Of a DNA stretch of 38,692 nt, positions 17,401 to 24,863 are shown piece after piece; the stretch's first letter is position 1; each line of letters opens with the position of its first letter. The DNA is from Herbinix sp. (GTDB taxonomy: Bacteria; Bacillota; Clostridia; Lachnospirales; Lachnospiraceae), in contig JAQZBD010000039.1 of NCBI GenBank assembly GCA_029239235.1, forward strand, positions 1 to 38,692. The letters are read 5' to 3'. Below the pieces are notes generated by a model, which saw only the letters and a program-made list of their open reading frames with translations, was not told the origin of the DNA and made no database searches. The position numbers were made by a program, and so were the translations under genes.

Positions 17401-17994
17401 AATGCTATCGAGGACTTTAAGAATCTGTCCGAGCGATATGAATTCCTCCATGTTCAGCGAGAGGATTTAATAAAGGCTGAGGAAGCCCTTCTACAAATCA
17501 TTGGTGAGCTTGATTCGGAGATGAGAATACAGTTTGCTGAGAAATTCAAAGCCATTAAGGATCAGTTTGATATCGTATTTAAAGAACTCTTTGGCGGTGG
17601 TAAGGCGGATCTGGAATTAACGGAAAGCGAAGATATTCTGGAGGCAGGTATTCGAATTAATGCACAGCCACCGGGCAAAAAGCTTCAGAATATGATGCAG
17701 CTATCCGGTGGAGAGAAAGCTCTGACGGCCATATCCCTCTTATTTGCAATTCAGAACTTAAAGCCTTCTCCTTTCTGTCTATTGGATGAGATTGAGGCGG
17801 CTCTGGATGATTCGAACGTAAATCGGTTCGCAAAGTATTTACATAAACTGACTAAGGATACACAGTTTATTATTATCACCCATCGTCGGGGAACGATGGC
17901 AGCTGCGGATATCTTATATGGTATCACAATGCAGGAAAAGGGAGTGTCAACTCTTGTATCAGTAAGTTTGATTGAGAACGAGCTAGATAAATAG
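14434..17994 (+). CDS. smc: chromosome segregation protein SMC
   Basis: A condensin ATPase that organises and segregates chromosomes as a dimer with ScpA and ScpB. N-terminal head: [30 protein letters not shown] (Walker A at residues 32-39). Two long coiled coils rich in Glu, Lys and Leu run about 170-500 and 670-1010 and flank a hinge ([13 protein letters not shown] to [10 protein letters not shown]). The C-terminal head has [18 protein letters not shown] (signature) and [13 protein letters not shown] (Walker B). Length 1186 residues, normal. GGGAG at 14422 sets ATG 14434. ftsY follows, with one dispersed repeat in between. Confidence 0.97.
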   Translation: [1186 protein letters not shown]

Positions 17995-18069
17995 GTAGAT
18001 GATGATTCGGTAGTAGCCAAGGCTGTGAAGATGAATATGGGTGGTTGTAAAACGAATAATAAAAGATAT

Positions 18070-18129
18070 TGTGAATTATGGAAAAATTTAATTCACATTC
18101 GACATGGTCTTGCGGCCAAATGATTGTTA
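18070..18129 (+). repeat. dispersed hairpin repeat, copy E (before ftsY)
   Basis: TGTGAATTA (18070-18078) pairs perfectly with TAATTCACA (18089-18097); then ATTCGACAT, a second stem GGTC-TTGC-GGCC (18106-18117), and the tail AAATGATTGTTA. It ends 26 nt before the ftsY ATG. Confidence 0.65.
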
Positions 18130-18155
18130 GCGTTATAGTAGAATGGAGATTTTAT

Positions 18156-19085
18156 ATGGGAGACAAACCAGGTTTTTTTGGACGATTAGTTCAAGGTCTT
18201 ACTAAGACCAGAGATAATATTGCACATGGATTTGATGCAATCTTTAGCGGATTTTCCAGCATTGATGACGATTTTTATGAGGAGTTGGAAGAAACTTTGA
18301 TTATGGCTGATCTTGGAATTAATACAACCACCGCCATTATTGAAGATTTAAGAATGAAGGTAAAAGAGAATAAGATTAAGGAGCCGGAGGAATGCCGCGT
18401 CCTTTTGATGAACAGTATGAAGGAGCAGATGAAGCTGGAGGACAATGCTTATGATTTTGAAACCAGAAAATCCGTTGTTCTTTTAATCGGAGTAAATGGC
18501 GTTGGTAAGACAACCTCTGTAGGTAAGCTTGCCGGTCAGATGAAAGACCAGGGGAAAAGAGTAATGGTTGCGGCTGCGGATACCTTCCGTGCAGCTGCCA
18601 TTGAACAGCTGACGGAATGGGCGCATCGTGCAAATGTAGACATTATCGCTCAGAAAGAAGGCTCTGATCCTGCCGCTGTTATCTATGATGCAGTTACAGC
18701 AGCCAAGGCTCGTAATGTTGATGTTCTGCTATGCGATACCGCTGGACGCTTGCATAACAAGAAAAATCTTATGGAAGAGTTAAAGAAGATTGATCGTGTT
18801 ATCGAGAGGGAGTATCCGGAAGCTTATCGTGAAACCTTAGTTGTACTAGATGGTACCACCGGACAGAACGCTATGGTTCAGGCTAAGGAATTCAGTGAGG
18901 TAGCCGATGTTACTGGTATCGTGTTAACAAAGTTGGATGGAACGGCAAAGGGCGGTATTGCTATTGCAATTCAAGCCGAGCTTGGCATTCCTGTAAAATA
19001 CATTGGAATCGGTGAAAAAATCGATGATCTCCAAAGATTTCATGCGGAAGAATTCGTAGATGCCTTGTTCCAGAAGAACGAGTAA
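18156..19085 (+). CDS. ftsY: signal recognition particle receptor FtsY
   Basis: FtsY is the membrane-associated GTPase that docks SRP-ribosome complexes. A short basic N-terminal part leads to the helical N domain (DDFYEELEETLIMADLGI) and the G domain: GVNGVGKTTSVGKLA (G1), DTFRAAAIEQLTEWA, DTAGRLHNKKNLMEEL (G3), TKLDGTAKGG (G4). 309 residues. The frame is open to 18078, but GGAG at 18145 and homology place the start at 18156. The acidic A domain of proteobacterial FtsY is absent, as usual in Firmicutes. Its usual neighbour ylxM-ffh lies 10.7 kb downstream. Confidence 0.96.
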   Translation: MGDKPGFFGRLVQGLTKTRDNIAHGFDAIFSGFSSIDDDFYEELEETLIMADLGINTTTAIIEDLRMKVKENKIKEPEECRVLLMNSMKEQMKLEDNAYDFETRKSVVLLIGVNGVGKTTSVGKLAGQMKDQGKRVMVAAADTFRAAAIEQLTEWAHRANVDIIAQKEGSDPAAVIYDAVTAAKARNVDVLLCDTAGRLHNKKNLMEELKKIDRVIEREYPEAYRETLVVLDGTTGQNAMVQAKEFSEVADVTGIVLTKLDGTAKGGIAIAIQAELGIPVKYIGIGEKIDDLQRFHAEEFVDALFQKNE

Positions 19086-19113
19086 GATAAAATAAATGAG
19101 AGCATTTTGCTTA

Positions 19114-19145
19114 TGGCTGTTACAGAGATAATGATGTAACAGCCA
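19114..19145 (+). terminator. hairpin after ftsY, possible terminator
   Basis: TGGCTGTTAC (19114-19123) pairs perfectly with GTAACAGCCA (19136-19145). The following bases are AT-rich but lack a T-run, so it may be a processing stem or a weak terminator. Confidence 0.4.
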
Positions 19146-19208
19146 ATCAAATATAATAATACGTATTCGATTGCTATCACAATTGGAACGTGGATGGAGG
19201 GTAATATC

Positions 19209-20426
19209 ATGATGACATTAGATAAGTTTGAAGAAGCTACAGAAGCGGTCAAAAAAGTTATTAACCGGACAGACTTGGTTTATAGTGAGTATTTTTCGGA
19301 GCAGTCAGGGAATAAGGTCTATTTAAAGCCTGAAAATATGCAGTATACCGGAGCCTATAAGGTTCGTGGGGCTTATTATAAGATCAGCACGTTAACCAAA
19401 GAAGAAAGAGAGCGGGGTCTGGTCACCGCATCTGCCGGTAACCATGCACAGGGAGTTGCCTATGCAGCGAAGCTCTATCAGGCAAAGGCGATTATTGTTA
19501 TGCCTTCGACAACACCTTTAATTAAGGTGAATCGCACTAAGAGCTATGGTGCAGAGGTAATTCTGTATGGAAATGTCTATGATGAGGCATGTCAATACGC
19601 CCTTCAGCTATCTGAAGAAAAAGGTTATACCTTCATCCATCCCTTCAATGACGAAGTCGTGGCAACGGGTCAGGGAACCATTGCTATGGAGATCTTTAAA
19701 GAGCTTCCGACGGTAGATATTATTCTTGCTCCCGTTGGCGGAGGCGGTCTCCTTGCCGGTGTGGCAACTCTGGCAAAGATGTTAAATCCTAATGTACAGG
19801 TAATCGGCGTAGAGCCTGCAGGCGCGGACTGCATGAAGGCCTCCCTAAAGGCTGGAAGCGTGGTAACGCTCCCAAAGATTGATACTATCGCGGACGGTAC
19901 TGCGGTAAAAACTCCGGGAGATGTGATTTTCCCATACATTCAAAAATATGTGGATGATATTATTACAGTAGAAGATACTGAATTAATTGTTAACTTCCTG
20001 GATATCATCGAAAATCATAAAATGGTAGTAGAAAACTCAGGCTTACTGACGGTAGCAGCTTTAAAGCATTTAAAATGCAAGGGTAAGAAGGTAGTGTCTA
20101 TTTTAAGCGGCGGCAATATGGATATTATTACGGTATCCTCCGTGGTACAGCATGGGTTAATTCAAAGAGGACGTGTCTTTACCGTATCCGTACTACTTCC
20201 GGATAGACCGGGTGAGCTTGTAAATGTAGCTTCTATCATAGCAAAGCATCAGGGAAATGTAATCCGTCTGGATCATAATCAGTTCGTCAGCATCAATCGA
20301 AATTCTGCCGTGGAATTAACAATTACCATGGAAACCTTCGGACACGAGCATAAGAAAGAAATCGTTCAAGCCTTAACTGACCATGGTTACAACCCAAAGA
20401 TTACAATGCCAAGTAAACTGTATTAA
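19209..20426 (+). CDS. ilvA: threonine ammonia-lyase with ACT domain
   Basis: A PLP enzyme that deaminates threonine to 2-oxobutyrate for isoleucine synthesis or amino-acid catabolism. The PLP lysine is in TGAYKVRGAYYK; SAGNHAQGVAYAA, the glycine loop PVGGGGLLAG and the C-terminal catalytic-domain sequence VVSILSGGNMD are typical. A single ACT-type domain (RVFTVSVLLPDRPGELVNVASII) follows. Length 405 residues matches the short tdcB/ilvA class with one ACT domain; the choice between biosynthetic and catabolic roles cannot be made from sequence. GGAGGG at 19196 supports ATG 19209. A promoter-bearing gap of 640 nt follows. Confidence 0.92.
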   Translation: MMTLDKFEEATEAVKKVINRTDLVYSEYFSEQSGNKVYLKPENMQYTGAYKVRGAYYKISTLTKEERERGLVTASAGNHAQGVAYAAKLYQAKAIIVMPSTTPLIKVNRTKSYGAEVILYGNVYDEACQYALQLSEEKGYTFIHPFNDEVVATGQGTIAMEIFKELPTVDIILAPVGGGGLLAGVATLAKMLNPNVQVIGVEPAGADCMKASLKAGSVVTLPKIDTIADGTAVKTPGDVIFPYIQKYVDDIITVEDTELIVNFLDIIENHKMVVENSGLLTVAALKHLKCKGKKVVSILSGGNMDIITVSSVVQHGLIQRGRVFTVSVLLPDRPGELVNVASIIAKHQGNVIRLDHNQFVSINRNSAVELTITMETFGHEHKKEIVQALTDHGYNPKITMPSKLY

Positions 20427-20485
20427 TCCGTGTTTTTACATAAAAAAACGTCAAAAATTCGTGATTATTACGGGGCATAAAATTG

Positions 20486-20514
20486 TTTACAGGATATGGA
20501 GAGATTGCTATAAT
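20486..20514 (+). promoter_or_regulatory. promoter upstream of the recA-leader repeats
   Basis: TTTACA (20486-20491), exactly 17 nt, TATAAT (20509-20514). A near-consensus sigma-A promoter pointing into a region without genes. Confidence 0.65.
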
Positions 20515-20527
20515 TAGATTGTCATTC

Positions 20528-20560
20528 GATTACAGGAACGAAATACAGGTTCCTGTAGTC
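20528..20560 (+). repeat. hairpin 1 of the recA upstream region
   Basis: GATTACAGGAAC (20528-20539) pairs with GTTCCTGTAGTC (20549-20560), 11 of 12 positions. The loop is 9 nt. The left arm recurs in hairpin 2. Confidence 0.7.
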
Positions 20561-20623
20561 AGGTTATACAGCGTATGAATAGTGCCTATGATAAGAAGTT
20601 AGAAAGCAAGCTATCATTATCTT

Positions 20624-20658
20624 AGATTACAGGAACTAAGTACACGTTCATGTAATCT
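20624..20658 (+). repeat. hairpin 2 of the recA upstream region
   Basis: AGATTACAGGAAC (20624-20636) pairs with GTTCATGTAATCT (20646-20658), 12 of 13 positions, with a 9-nt loop. The GATTACAGGAAC arm is identical to that of hairpin 1 while the right arms differ, which suggests duplication followed by drift. Confidence 0.7.
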
Positions 20659-20659
20659 A

Positions 20660-20810
20660 GATGCAAGGTGCAAAAGCAATACGGCCTCCTATAATCGGGA
20701 TGCACGACGCAAAAACAATACAGCCTCCTATAAACGGGATGCACGGTGCATAAGCTATACAGCTTCTTTTGATCGGGATGCACGGCGTATGTGCAGCACC
20801 TTTTATCGAG
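20660..20810 (+). repeat. 39-nt tandem repeat, three full units plus a partial
   Basis: Units at 20660-20698, 20699-20737 and 20738-20776 have exactly the same length. Each starts GATGCA, contains ATAC(A/G)GC(C/T)TC and ends in (A/G)A(A/T)CGG-like sequence. A diverged fourth unit runs 20777-20810. Units 1 and 2 differ at only a few positions. Unit 3 contains the small palindrome ATGCACGGTGCAT. Confidence 0.8.
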
Positions 20811-20981
20811 AAATTAGATTACAACTTCTTATCAACTTATATTCTGTATATCTTTAAAATTCTGAAATAATACTGACATGTATTTCCTTGGATTAAGCAA
20901 TAAACTTCTAAAACTTCTTTCAGTACGTCCGGAACAGATATTCCCAGATATAAGTAAAAGTTACTATGTTGATTGTTTTTA

Positions 20982-21010
20982 TTGACATTGATAAGGAAAT
21001 AAGTTAATAT
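20982..21010 (+). promoter_or_regulatory. recA promoter
   Basis: TTGACA (20982-20987), 17 nt, TAATAT (21005-21010). The match to the vegetative consensus is excellent; the start site would lie inside or next to the LexA box. Confidence 0.8.
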
Positions 21011-21018
21011 GTAGAAAA

Positions 21019-21030
21019 GAACATAAGTTC
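21019..21030 (+). promoter_or_regulatory. LexA (SOS) operator of recA
   Basis: GAACATAAGTTC matches the Gram-positive LexA pattern GAAC-N4-GTTC exactly. It begins 8 nt after the -10 box, so LexA bound here would block initiation, as known for recA in Firmicutes. Confidence 0.85.
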
Positions 21031-21066
21031 GTGTTTTGCAAAAGCTATTAAAAAGGGAGATTAGAT

Positions 21067-22095
21067 ATGGCTAAGGATGATAAAATCAGAGCATTGGAAT
21101 CTGCATTAGCGCAGATTGAGAAACAATACGGTAAAGGTTCCGTTATGAAGCTAGGCGATAATACTGCTAATATGAACATTGAGACAATTCCTACCGGATC
21201 AATCAGCTTAGATATTGCACTTGGTTTAGGCGGAGTTCCAAAGGGTAGAATTTTAGAGGTTTACGGACCAGAGTCCAGTGGTAAGACTACTGTTGCATTA
21301 CATATGGTAGCCGAAGTGCAAAAGAGAGGCGGAATTGCAGGCTTTATCGATGCAGAGCATGCACTAGACCCTGTTTATGCTAAGAATATCGGTGTTGACA
21401 TCGATAATTTATATATTTCACAGCCGGATAACGGTGAGCAGGCATTAGAGATTACGGAGACAATGGTACGTTCCGGTGCGGTAGACATTATTATTGTGGA
21501 CTCCGTTGCAGCCTTAGTACCAAGGGCAGAGATTGATGGAGACATGGGAGATTCCCATGTAGGTCTTCAGGCAAGACTTATGTCTCAGGCTTTAAGAAAA
21601 TTAACAGCAGTAATCAGCAAATCAAATTGTATCGTTGTATTTATCAATCAGCTCCGTGAAAAGGTTGGTGTAATGTTCGGTAATCCCGAGACTACAACTG
21701 GTGGACGAGCATTGAAATTCTATTCCTCCATCCGTCTGGATGTCAGAAGAATTGAATCCCTAAAGCAGGGCGGCGAAGTAGTTGGTAATAGAACTAGAAT
21801 TAAGGTTGTAAAGAATAAGATTGCTCCTCCGTTCAAGGAAGCAGAATTCGATATTATGTTTGGTAAGGGTATTTCCAGAGAAGGCGATGTACTTGATCTC
21901 GCTGCTGATAGTAATATTGTAATAAAGAGTGGTGCCTGGTATGCCTATAATGATGCAAAGATTGGCCAGGGTAGAGAGAATGCGAAGCAATATTTGATTG
22001 AAAACCCTAGCATATTTGTTGAAATCGAAGAGAAGGTTCGAGATAAATATGGCCTCCGTGATTCATCAAAAGAGCTTACAGAAAACCAGGAATAA
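21067..22095 (+). CDS. recA: recombinase RecA
   Basis: RecA forms filaments on single-stranded DNA for strand exchange and triggers LexA self-cleavage. [18 protein letters not shown] starts the protein; Walker A is GPESSGKTT at about residue 67; [19 protein letters not shown] and [15 protein letters not shown] (loop 1 area) follow, then [27 protein letters not shown] (loop 2) is intact. 342 residues, normal, with no intein. AAAGGGAG precedes ATG 21067. recX follows after 10 nt, so both are SOS controlled. Confidence 0.98.
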   Translation: MAKDDKIRALESALAQIEKQYGKGSVMKLGDNTANMNIETIPTGSISLDIALGLGGVPKGRILEVYGPESSGKTTVALHMVAEVQKRGGIAGFIDAEHALDPVYAKNIGVDIDNLYISQPDNGEQALEITETMVRSGAVDIIIVDSVAALVPRAEIDGDMGDSHVGLQARLMSQALRKLTAVISKSNCIVVFINQLREKVGVMFGNPETTTGGRALKFYSSIRLDVRRIESLKQGGEVVGNRTRIKVVKNKIAPPFKEAEFDIMFGKGISREGDVLDLAADSNIVIKSGAWYAYNDAKIGQGRENAKQYLIENPSIFVEIEEKVRDKYGLRDSSKELTENQE

Positions 22096-22105
22096 GTGAT
22101 TCACT

Positions 22106-22714
22106 ATGATCATTACACGAATCGAAGTACTGAATAAGACAAAAGTAAATATCTATTTGGATGGTGAATATTCCTTTTTCTTAGCTCAGAAAGAAGTCGA
22201 TCAGTTAAATATAACGGAAGGCGACGAGATCCCCTCTTCCTTTTATGATTCTCTTCTTGAGAAGATTGTACTGCCGAAAGCTAAACTTAAGGCTTTATCA
22301 ATTCTTAAATTCATGAATCGAACTGAATCAGAGCTGAGAAGCAAGCTGTCCGATGCCGGTTTTACACAAAGTATCGTCGACAAAGCAATTCAATATGTAG
22401 ATAGCTATGGCTATCTGAATGATGAACGGCTGGCTGAAACTTATATTCGAACCCGAAAAAATGATAAAAGCAAGCTTGCCATTAAAATGGAGTTAAAGCA
22501 AAAAGGTGTTGATTCTAAAATAATCGATCTGGTATTTTCTGAGGAATATGATACTGAAGGTGAAGAAGATCCGGAAGTGGTAGCCATAAAGAAAGCTGTC
22601 GCTAAGAAGACTAAGTCACCTGAGGAGATGGATTATGAAGCGAAGCAGAAGTTAATTGCATCTCTTTATCGAAAAGGCTTTGATATTAGTAAAATTAAAC
22701 AAGTAATCAATTAA
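22106..22714 (+). CDS. recX: regulatory protein RecX
   Basis: RecX binds RecA filaments and limits their growth and activity. The protein is helical with the family pattern ALSILKFMNRTESELRSKLSDAGF, then VDSYGYLNDERLAETYIRTR, and a third repeat near the C-terminus (YEAKQKLIASLYRKGFDISKIKQVI). The N-terminal segment ITRIEVLNKTKVNIYLDGEYSFFLAQKEV is the extended Firmicutes form. 202 residues. It is 10 nt behind recA and is followed by a very strong palindromic terminator. Confidence 0.92.
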   Translation: MIITRIEVLNKTKVNIYLDGEYSFFLAQKEVDQLNITEGDEIPSSFYDSLLEKIVLPKAKLKALSILKFMNRTESELRSKLSDAGFTQSIVDKAIQYVDSYGYLNDERLAETYIRTRKNDKSKLAIKMELKQKGVDSKIIDLVFSEEYDTEGEEDPEVVAIKKAVAKKTKSPEEMDYEAKQKLIASLYRKGFDISKIKQVIN

Positions 22715-22724
22715 AGTTTTGTAG

Positions 22725-22760
22725 CAAGTGAACAACAATTGTTGTTCACTTGTTTTATTT
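22725..22760 (+). terminator. palindromic terminator after recX
   Basis: A 28-bp perfect palindrome (22725-22752, centred on AATT) is followed by TTTTATTTT. In RNA it forms a stem of about 12 bp with a tight loop. The perfect symmetry would act in both directions. Confidence 0.85.
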
Positions 22761-22887
22761 TAGTTTGCTTTTAATAATGATATTTGAATAAGTTAACATA
22801 ATGTCCCACTAATGTGGATTTTATCCTTGCCTTTTACCGTTAATTATAATACAATTAAAATTGGCATAGAATTGATTTAGTTTACTA

Positions 22888-22915
22888 CAAATGAAACAAT
22901 AAGCTGTTTCATTTG
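22888..22915 (+). promoter_or_regulatory. 11-bp inverted repeat before the carboxyltransferase operon
   Basis: CAAATGAAACA (22888-22898) pairs perfectly with TGTTTCATTTG (22905-22915) across 6 nt. It sits 28 nt before the first ATG and about 37 nt after a TATAAT (22845-22850), so it could be an operator or a leader hairpin. A clear -35 box for that TATAAT is not visible. Confidence 0.5.
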
Positions 22916-22943
22916 CCAAGAATTGAAAAATGGAGGGCTGAAA

Positions 22944-24380
22944 ATGAGCAGTACGGCACAACTGTCAGCGAGAGAAAGAATTGTTTCTTTGCTTGACGAC
23001 AATAGCTTTGTAGAAGTCGGCGCTTTCGTTACACAAAGAAGTACAGACTTTAACTTACAGCAGAAGGGCACACCTGCTGACGGCGTTATTACCGGTTACG
23101 GTGTAATTGATGGCAATCTGGTTTATGTATATAGTCAGGATGCAGCTTCAATGGGCGGTTCCATCGGTGAAATGCACGCAAAAAAAATAGTAAATATTTA
23201 TGATTTGGCACTTAAAGTAGGTGCCCCTGTGATAGGACTAATCGACTCATCCGGTTTAAGATTACAGGAGGCTACTGACGCTTTAAACGGCTTTGGAGAG
23301 GTGTACTTAAAGTCAACTCTGGCTTCCGGTGTGATACCTCAGATTACAGCAATCTTTGGTAATTGCGGTGGTGGTCTAGCTGTTTTGGCAGCTTTAAGTG
23401 ATTTTTCTTTTATGGAGGGAACGCAGGCAAAATTATTCGTTAATTCTCCAAACGCTTTACTTAGTAATAGCAAGGAAAAATGTGATACAGCACAGGCAGT
23501 ATTCCAAGGGAAAGCTGGTATCGTAGATTATGTAGGCGAGGACGAGACCGATGTTCTTAATCAGATTCGCAATTTAATTGGCCTTTTGCCTTCTAATAAT
23601 GAGGATGATGCTTCTTTCGTGGAGTGTACTGATGATTTAAATAGATTACTTCCTGAGATGTCAGCACAAGTAAATGATTCTAAAAAAGCTTTAATCGATA
23701 TATCAGATAATAATAAATTTTTTGAAATCAAAGCTGATTATGCAAAAGAAGTGGTAACCGGCTTTATTCGACTGAATGGTATGACCATCGGAGCAGTTGC
23801 TAACCGCAGCGAAATTACAGATGAGACCGGTAAGGTAACAGAGCAGTTTGATGGTTCCTTAACCACTGCCGGCTGCTATAAAGCAGAAAGCTTTATTAAG
23901 AAATGTAATGCCTTTGGTATCCCTGTTTTAACTCTTACGAATGTAAATGGTTACAAGGCAAGCCTTGAAGAAGAGAAGGGTATTGCAATAGCATCTGCAA
24001 AGTTGACCTATGCCTTTGCTAATGCAACGATACCTAAGGTTAACGTAATCATCGGAAAAGCCTATGGAACTGCATATATTACGATGAACTCCAAGCATAT
24101 AGGAGCGGATATGGTCTTTGCATTACCAAGTGCACAGATTGGCATGATGGATTCAGCACTTGCAGCTCAGATCATGTATGAAGGAGACGCTTTGAAGGTT
24201 CAGCAGGAAAAAGCATCCGAATATGAAGCTCTTCAATCCAGTGCACAAGCTGCGGCTAGACGTGGTTATGTTGACAGCATTATAGAACCTGACTCTGTAC
24301 GTAAGCATTTAATCTATACCTTTGAAATGCTTTTCACTAAAAGAGAGACCCGCCCTGCGAAAAAGCATGGCACCATATAA
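22944..24380 (+). CDS. biotin-dependent acyl-CoA carboxyltransferase (12S/MmdA-like)
   Basis: Carboxyltransferase of the crotonase-like AccD/PccB/MmdA superfamily; it moves a carboxyl group between carboxybiotin and an acyl-CoA such as propionyl- or methylmalonyl-CoA. Two CT half-domains are visible: the first has VGAFVTQR, GVITGYGVIDGNLVYVYSQD and GLIDSSGLRLQEATDALNG with GNCGGGLAVLAAL; the second has NGMTIGAVANRSE, IPVLTLTNVNGYKASLEEEKG and GKAYGTAYITMNSKHIGAD. At 478 residues it is a little shorter than MmdA and PccB (about 510). GGAGGG at 22932 sets ATG 22944. It opens a four-gene operon with an OadG-like, a biotin-carrier and a 5S-like gene. Substrate choice is inferred. Confidence 0.85.
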   Translation: MSSTAQLSARERIVSLLDDNSFVEVGAFVTQRSTDFNLQQKGTPADGVITGYGVIDGNLVYVYSQDAASMGGSIGEMHAKKIVNIYDLALKVGAPVIGLIDSSGLRLQEATDALNGFGEVYLKSTLASGVIPQITAIFGNCGGGLAVLAALSDFSFMEGTQAKLFVNSPNALLSNSKEKCDTAQAVFQGKAGIVDYVGEDETDVLNQIRNLIGLLPSNNEDDASFVECTDDLNRLLPEMSAQVNDSKKALIDISDNNKFFEIKADYAKEVVTGFIRLNGMTIGAVANRSEITDETGKVTEQFDGSLTTAGCYKAESFIKKCNAFGIPVLTLTNVNGYKASLEEEKGIAIASAKLTYAFANATIPKVNVIIGKAYGTAYITMNSKHIGADMVFALPSAQIGMMDSALAAQIMYEGDALKVQQEKASEYEALQSSAQAAARRGYVDSIIEPDSVRKHLIYTFEMLFTKRETRPAKKHGTI

Positions 24381-24393
24381 ATGAGGTGAAATT

Positions 24394-24762
24394 ATGGGAA
24401 GCATATTAGTCAGCCAAGCAATGCTCTCAGGTGGTTTAAGCAGTTATATTACTTTAAATACATTGTTTGGTGCAGTTGTTGTTCTAGCGGTTGTAGTTTT
24501 GTTAATGTTAATCACATATTTTGTTAGCATTAAGCCAAATTTAAATGATACTTCTACAGAAGGCTCAGTTCCTGGAAGAGATGCGGGAAATAATGCAATT
24601 GCTTCCGAAAGAGGCGAAGGAGCAAATTTAGTTGATGATTGTGAACTGGTGGCAGTTATCACCGCTGCGATCTATGCCTCAATGGGTGAGGATGCCCCAA
24701 AGGATGGATTCGTGGTACGTTCTATTCGCAGGGTGAACAGTAAGAATTGGATGAATGCATAA
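24394..24762 (+). CDS. OadG-family small membrane subunit
   Basis: A 122-residue protein with one long transmembrane segment (about residues 22-46, LFGAVVVLAVVVLLMLITYFV), a polar linker, and a C-terminal soluble part ending in DGFVVRSIRRVNSKNWMNA. This layout, with the closing LVAVITAAIYA...RSIRR..W pattern, is that of the gamma subunit of sodium-pumping oxaloacetate or methylmalonyl-CoA decarboxylases, which anchors the alpha subunit and joins the complex. It starts 13 nt after the carboxyltransferase with GAGGTG upstream. No beta subunit follows. Confidence 0.75.
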   Translation: MGSILVSQAMLSGGLSSYITLNTLFGAVVVLAVVVLLMLITYFVSIKPNLNDTSTEGSVPGRDAGNNAIASERGEGANLVDDCELVAVITAAIYASMGEDAPKDGFVVRSIRRVNSKNWMNA

Positions 24763-24775
24763 AAGAGACGCGAGG

Positions 24776-24841
24776 GCAGGATTGGAAATTCTCTTATCCT
24801 GCGCAATAATAGCACCAGAGGGTGCGACGCACTTTATGCGT
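24776..24841 (+). repeat. three small hairpins in the OadG-biotin carrier gap
   Basis: GCAGGAT/ATCCTGC (24776-24782 with 24796-24802), GCACC-agag-GGTGC (24812-24825) and ACGCA-cttta-TGCGT (24827-24841) stand in a row. They end 9 nt before the GGAGG of the biotin carrier. No T-run follows, so transcription should continue; they may stabilise or insulate that mRNA segment. Confidence 0.5.
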
Positions 24842-24863
24842 AAAAAATAAGGAGGATTTCATA

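Larger units (their letters stand above)
20427..21066. other. 640-nt structured region before recA, candidate RNA locus
   Basis: No ORF of note. In order: a strong promoter (20486-20514), hairpin 1 (20528-20560), hairpin 2 (20624-20658), tandem 39-nt repeats (20660-20810), about 170 nt of AT-rich DNA without obvious structure, then the recA promoter and LexA box. No clear terminator ends the first transcript, so it may run into recA. Confidence 0.55.

Noticed and set aside
20528-20658. GAAC...GTTC in the two hairpins as LexA boxes
   Set aside because: The half-sites are separated by 9 nt; the Gram-positive LexA pattern needs 4 nt. Only 21019-21030 fits.
20660-20810. 39-nt repeats as a CRISPR array
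   Set aside because: Units are directly adjacent with no unique spacers and no cas genes nearby.
22725-22752. Perfect 28-bp palindrome after recX as a phage attachment or resolution site
   Set aside because: Position right after a stop codon and the T-run that follows make it an ordinary terminator.
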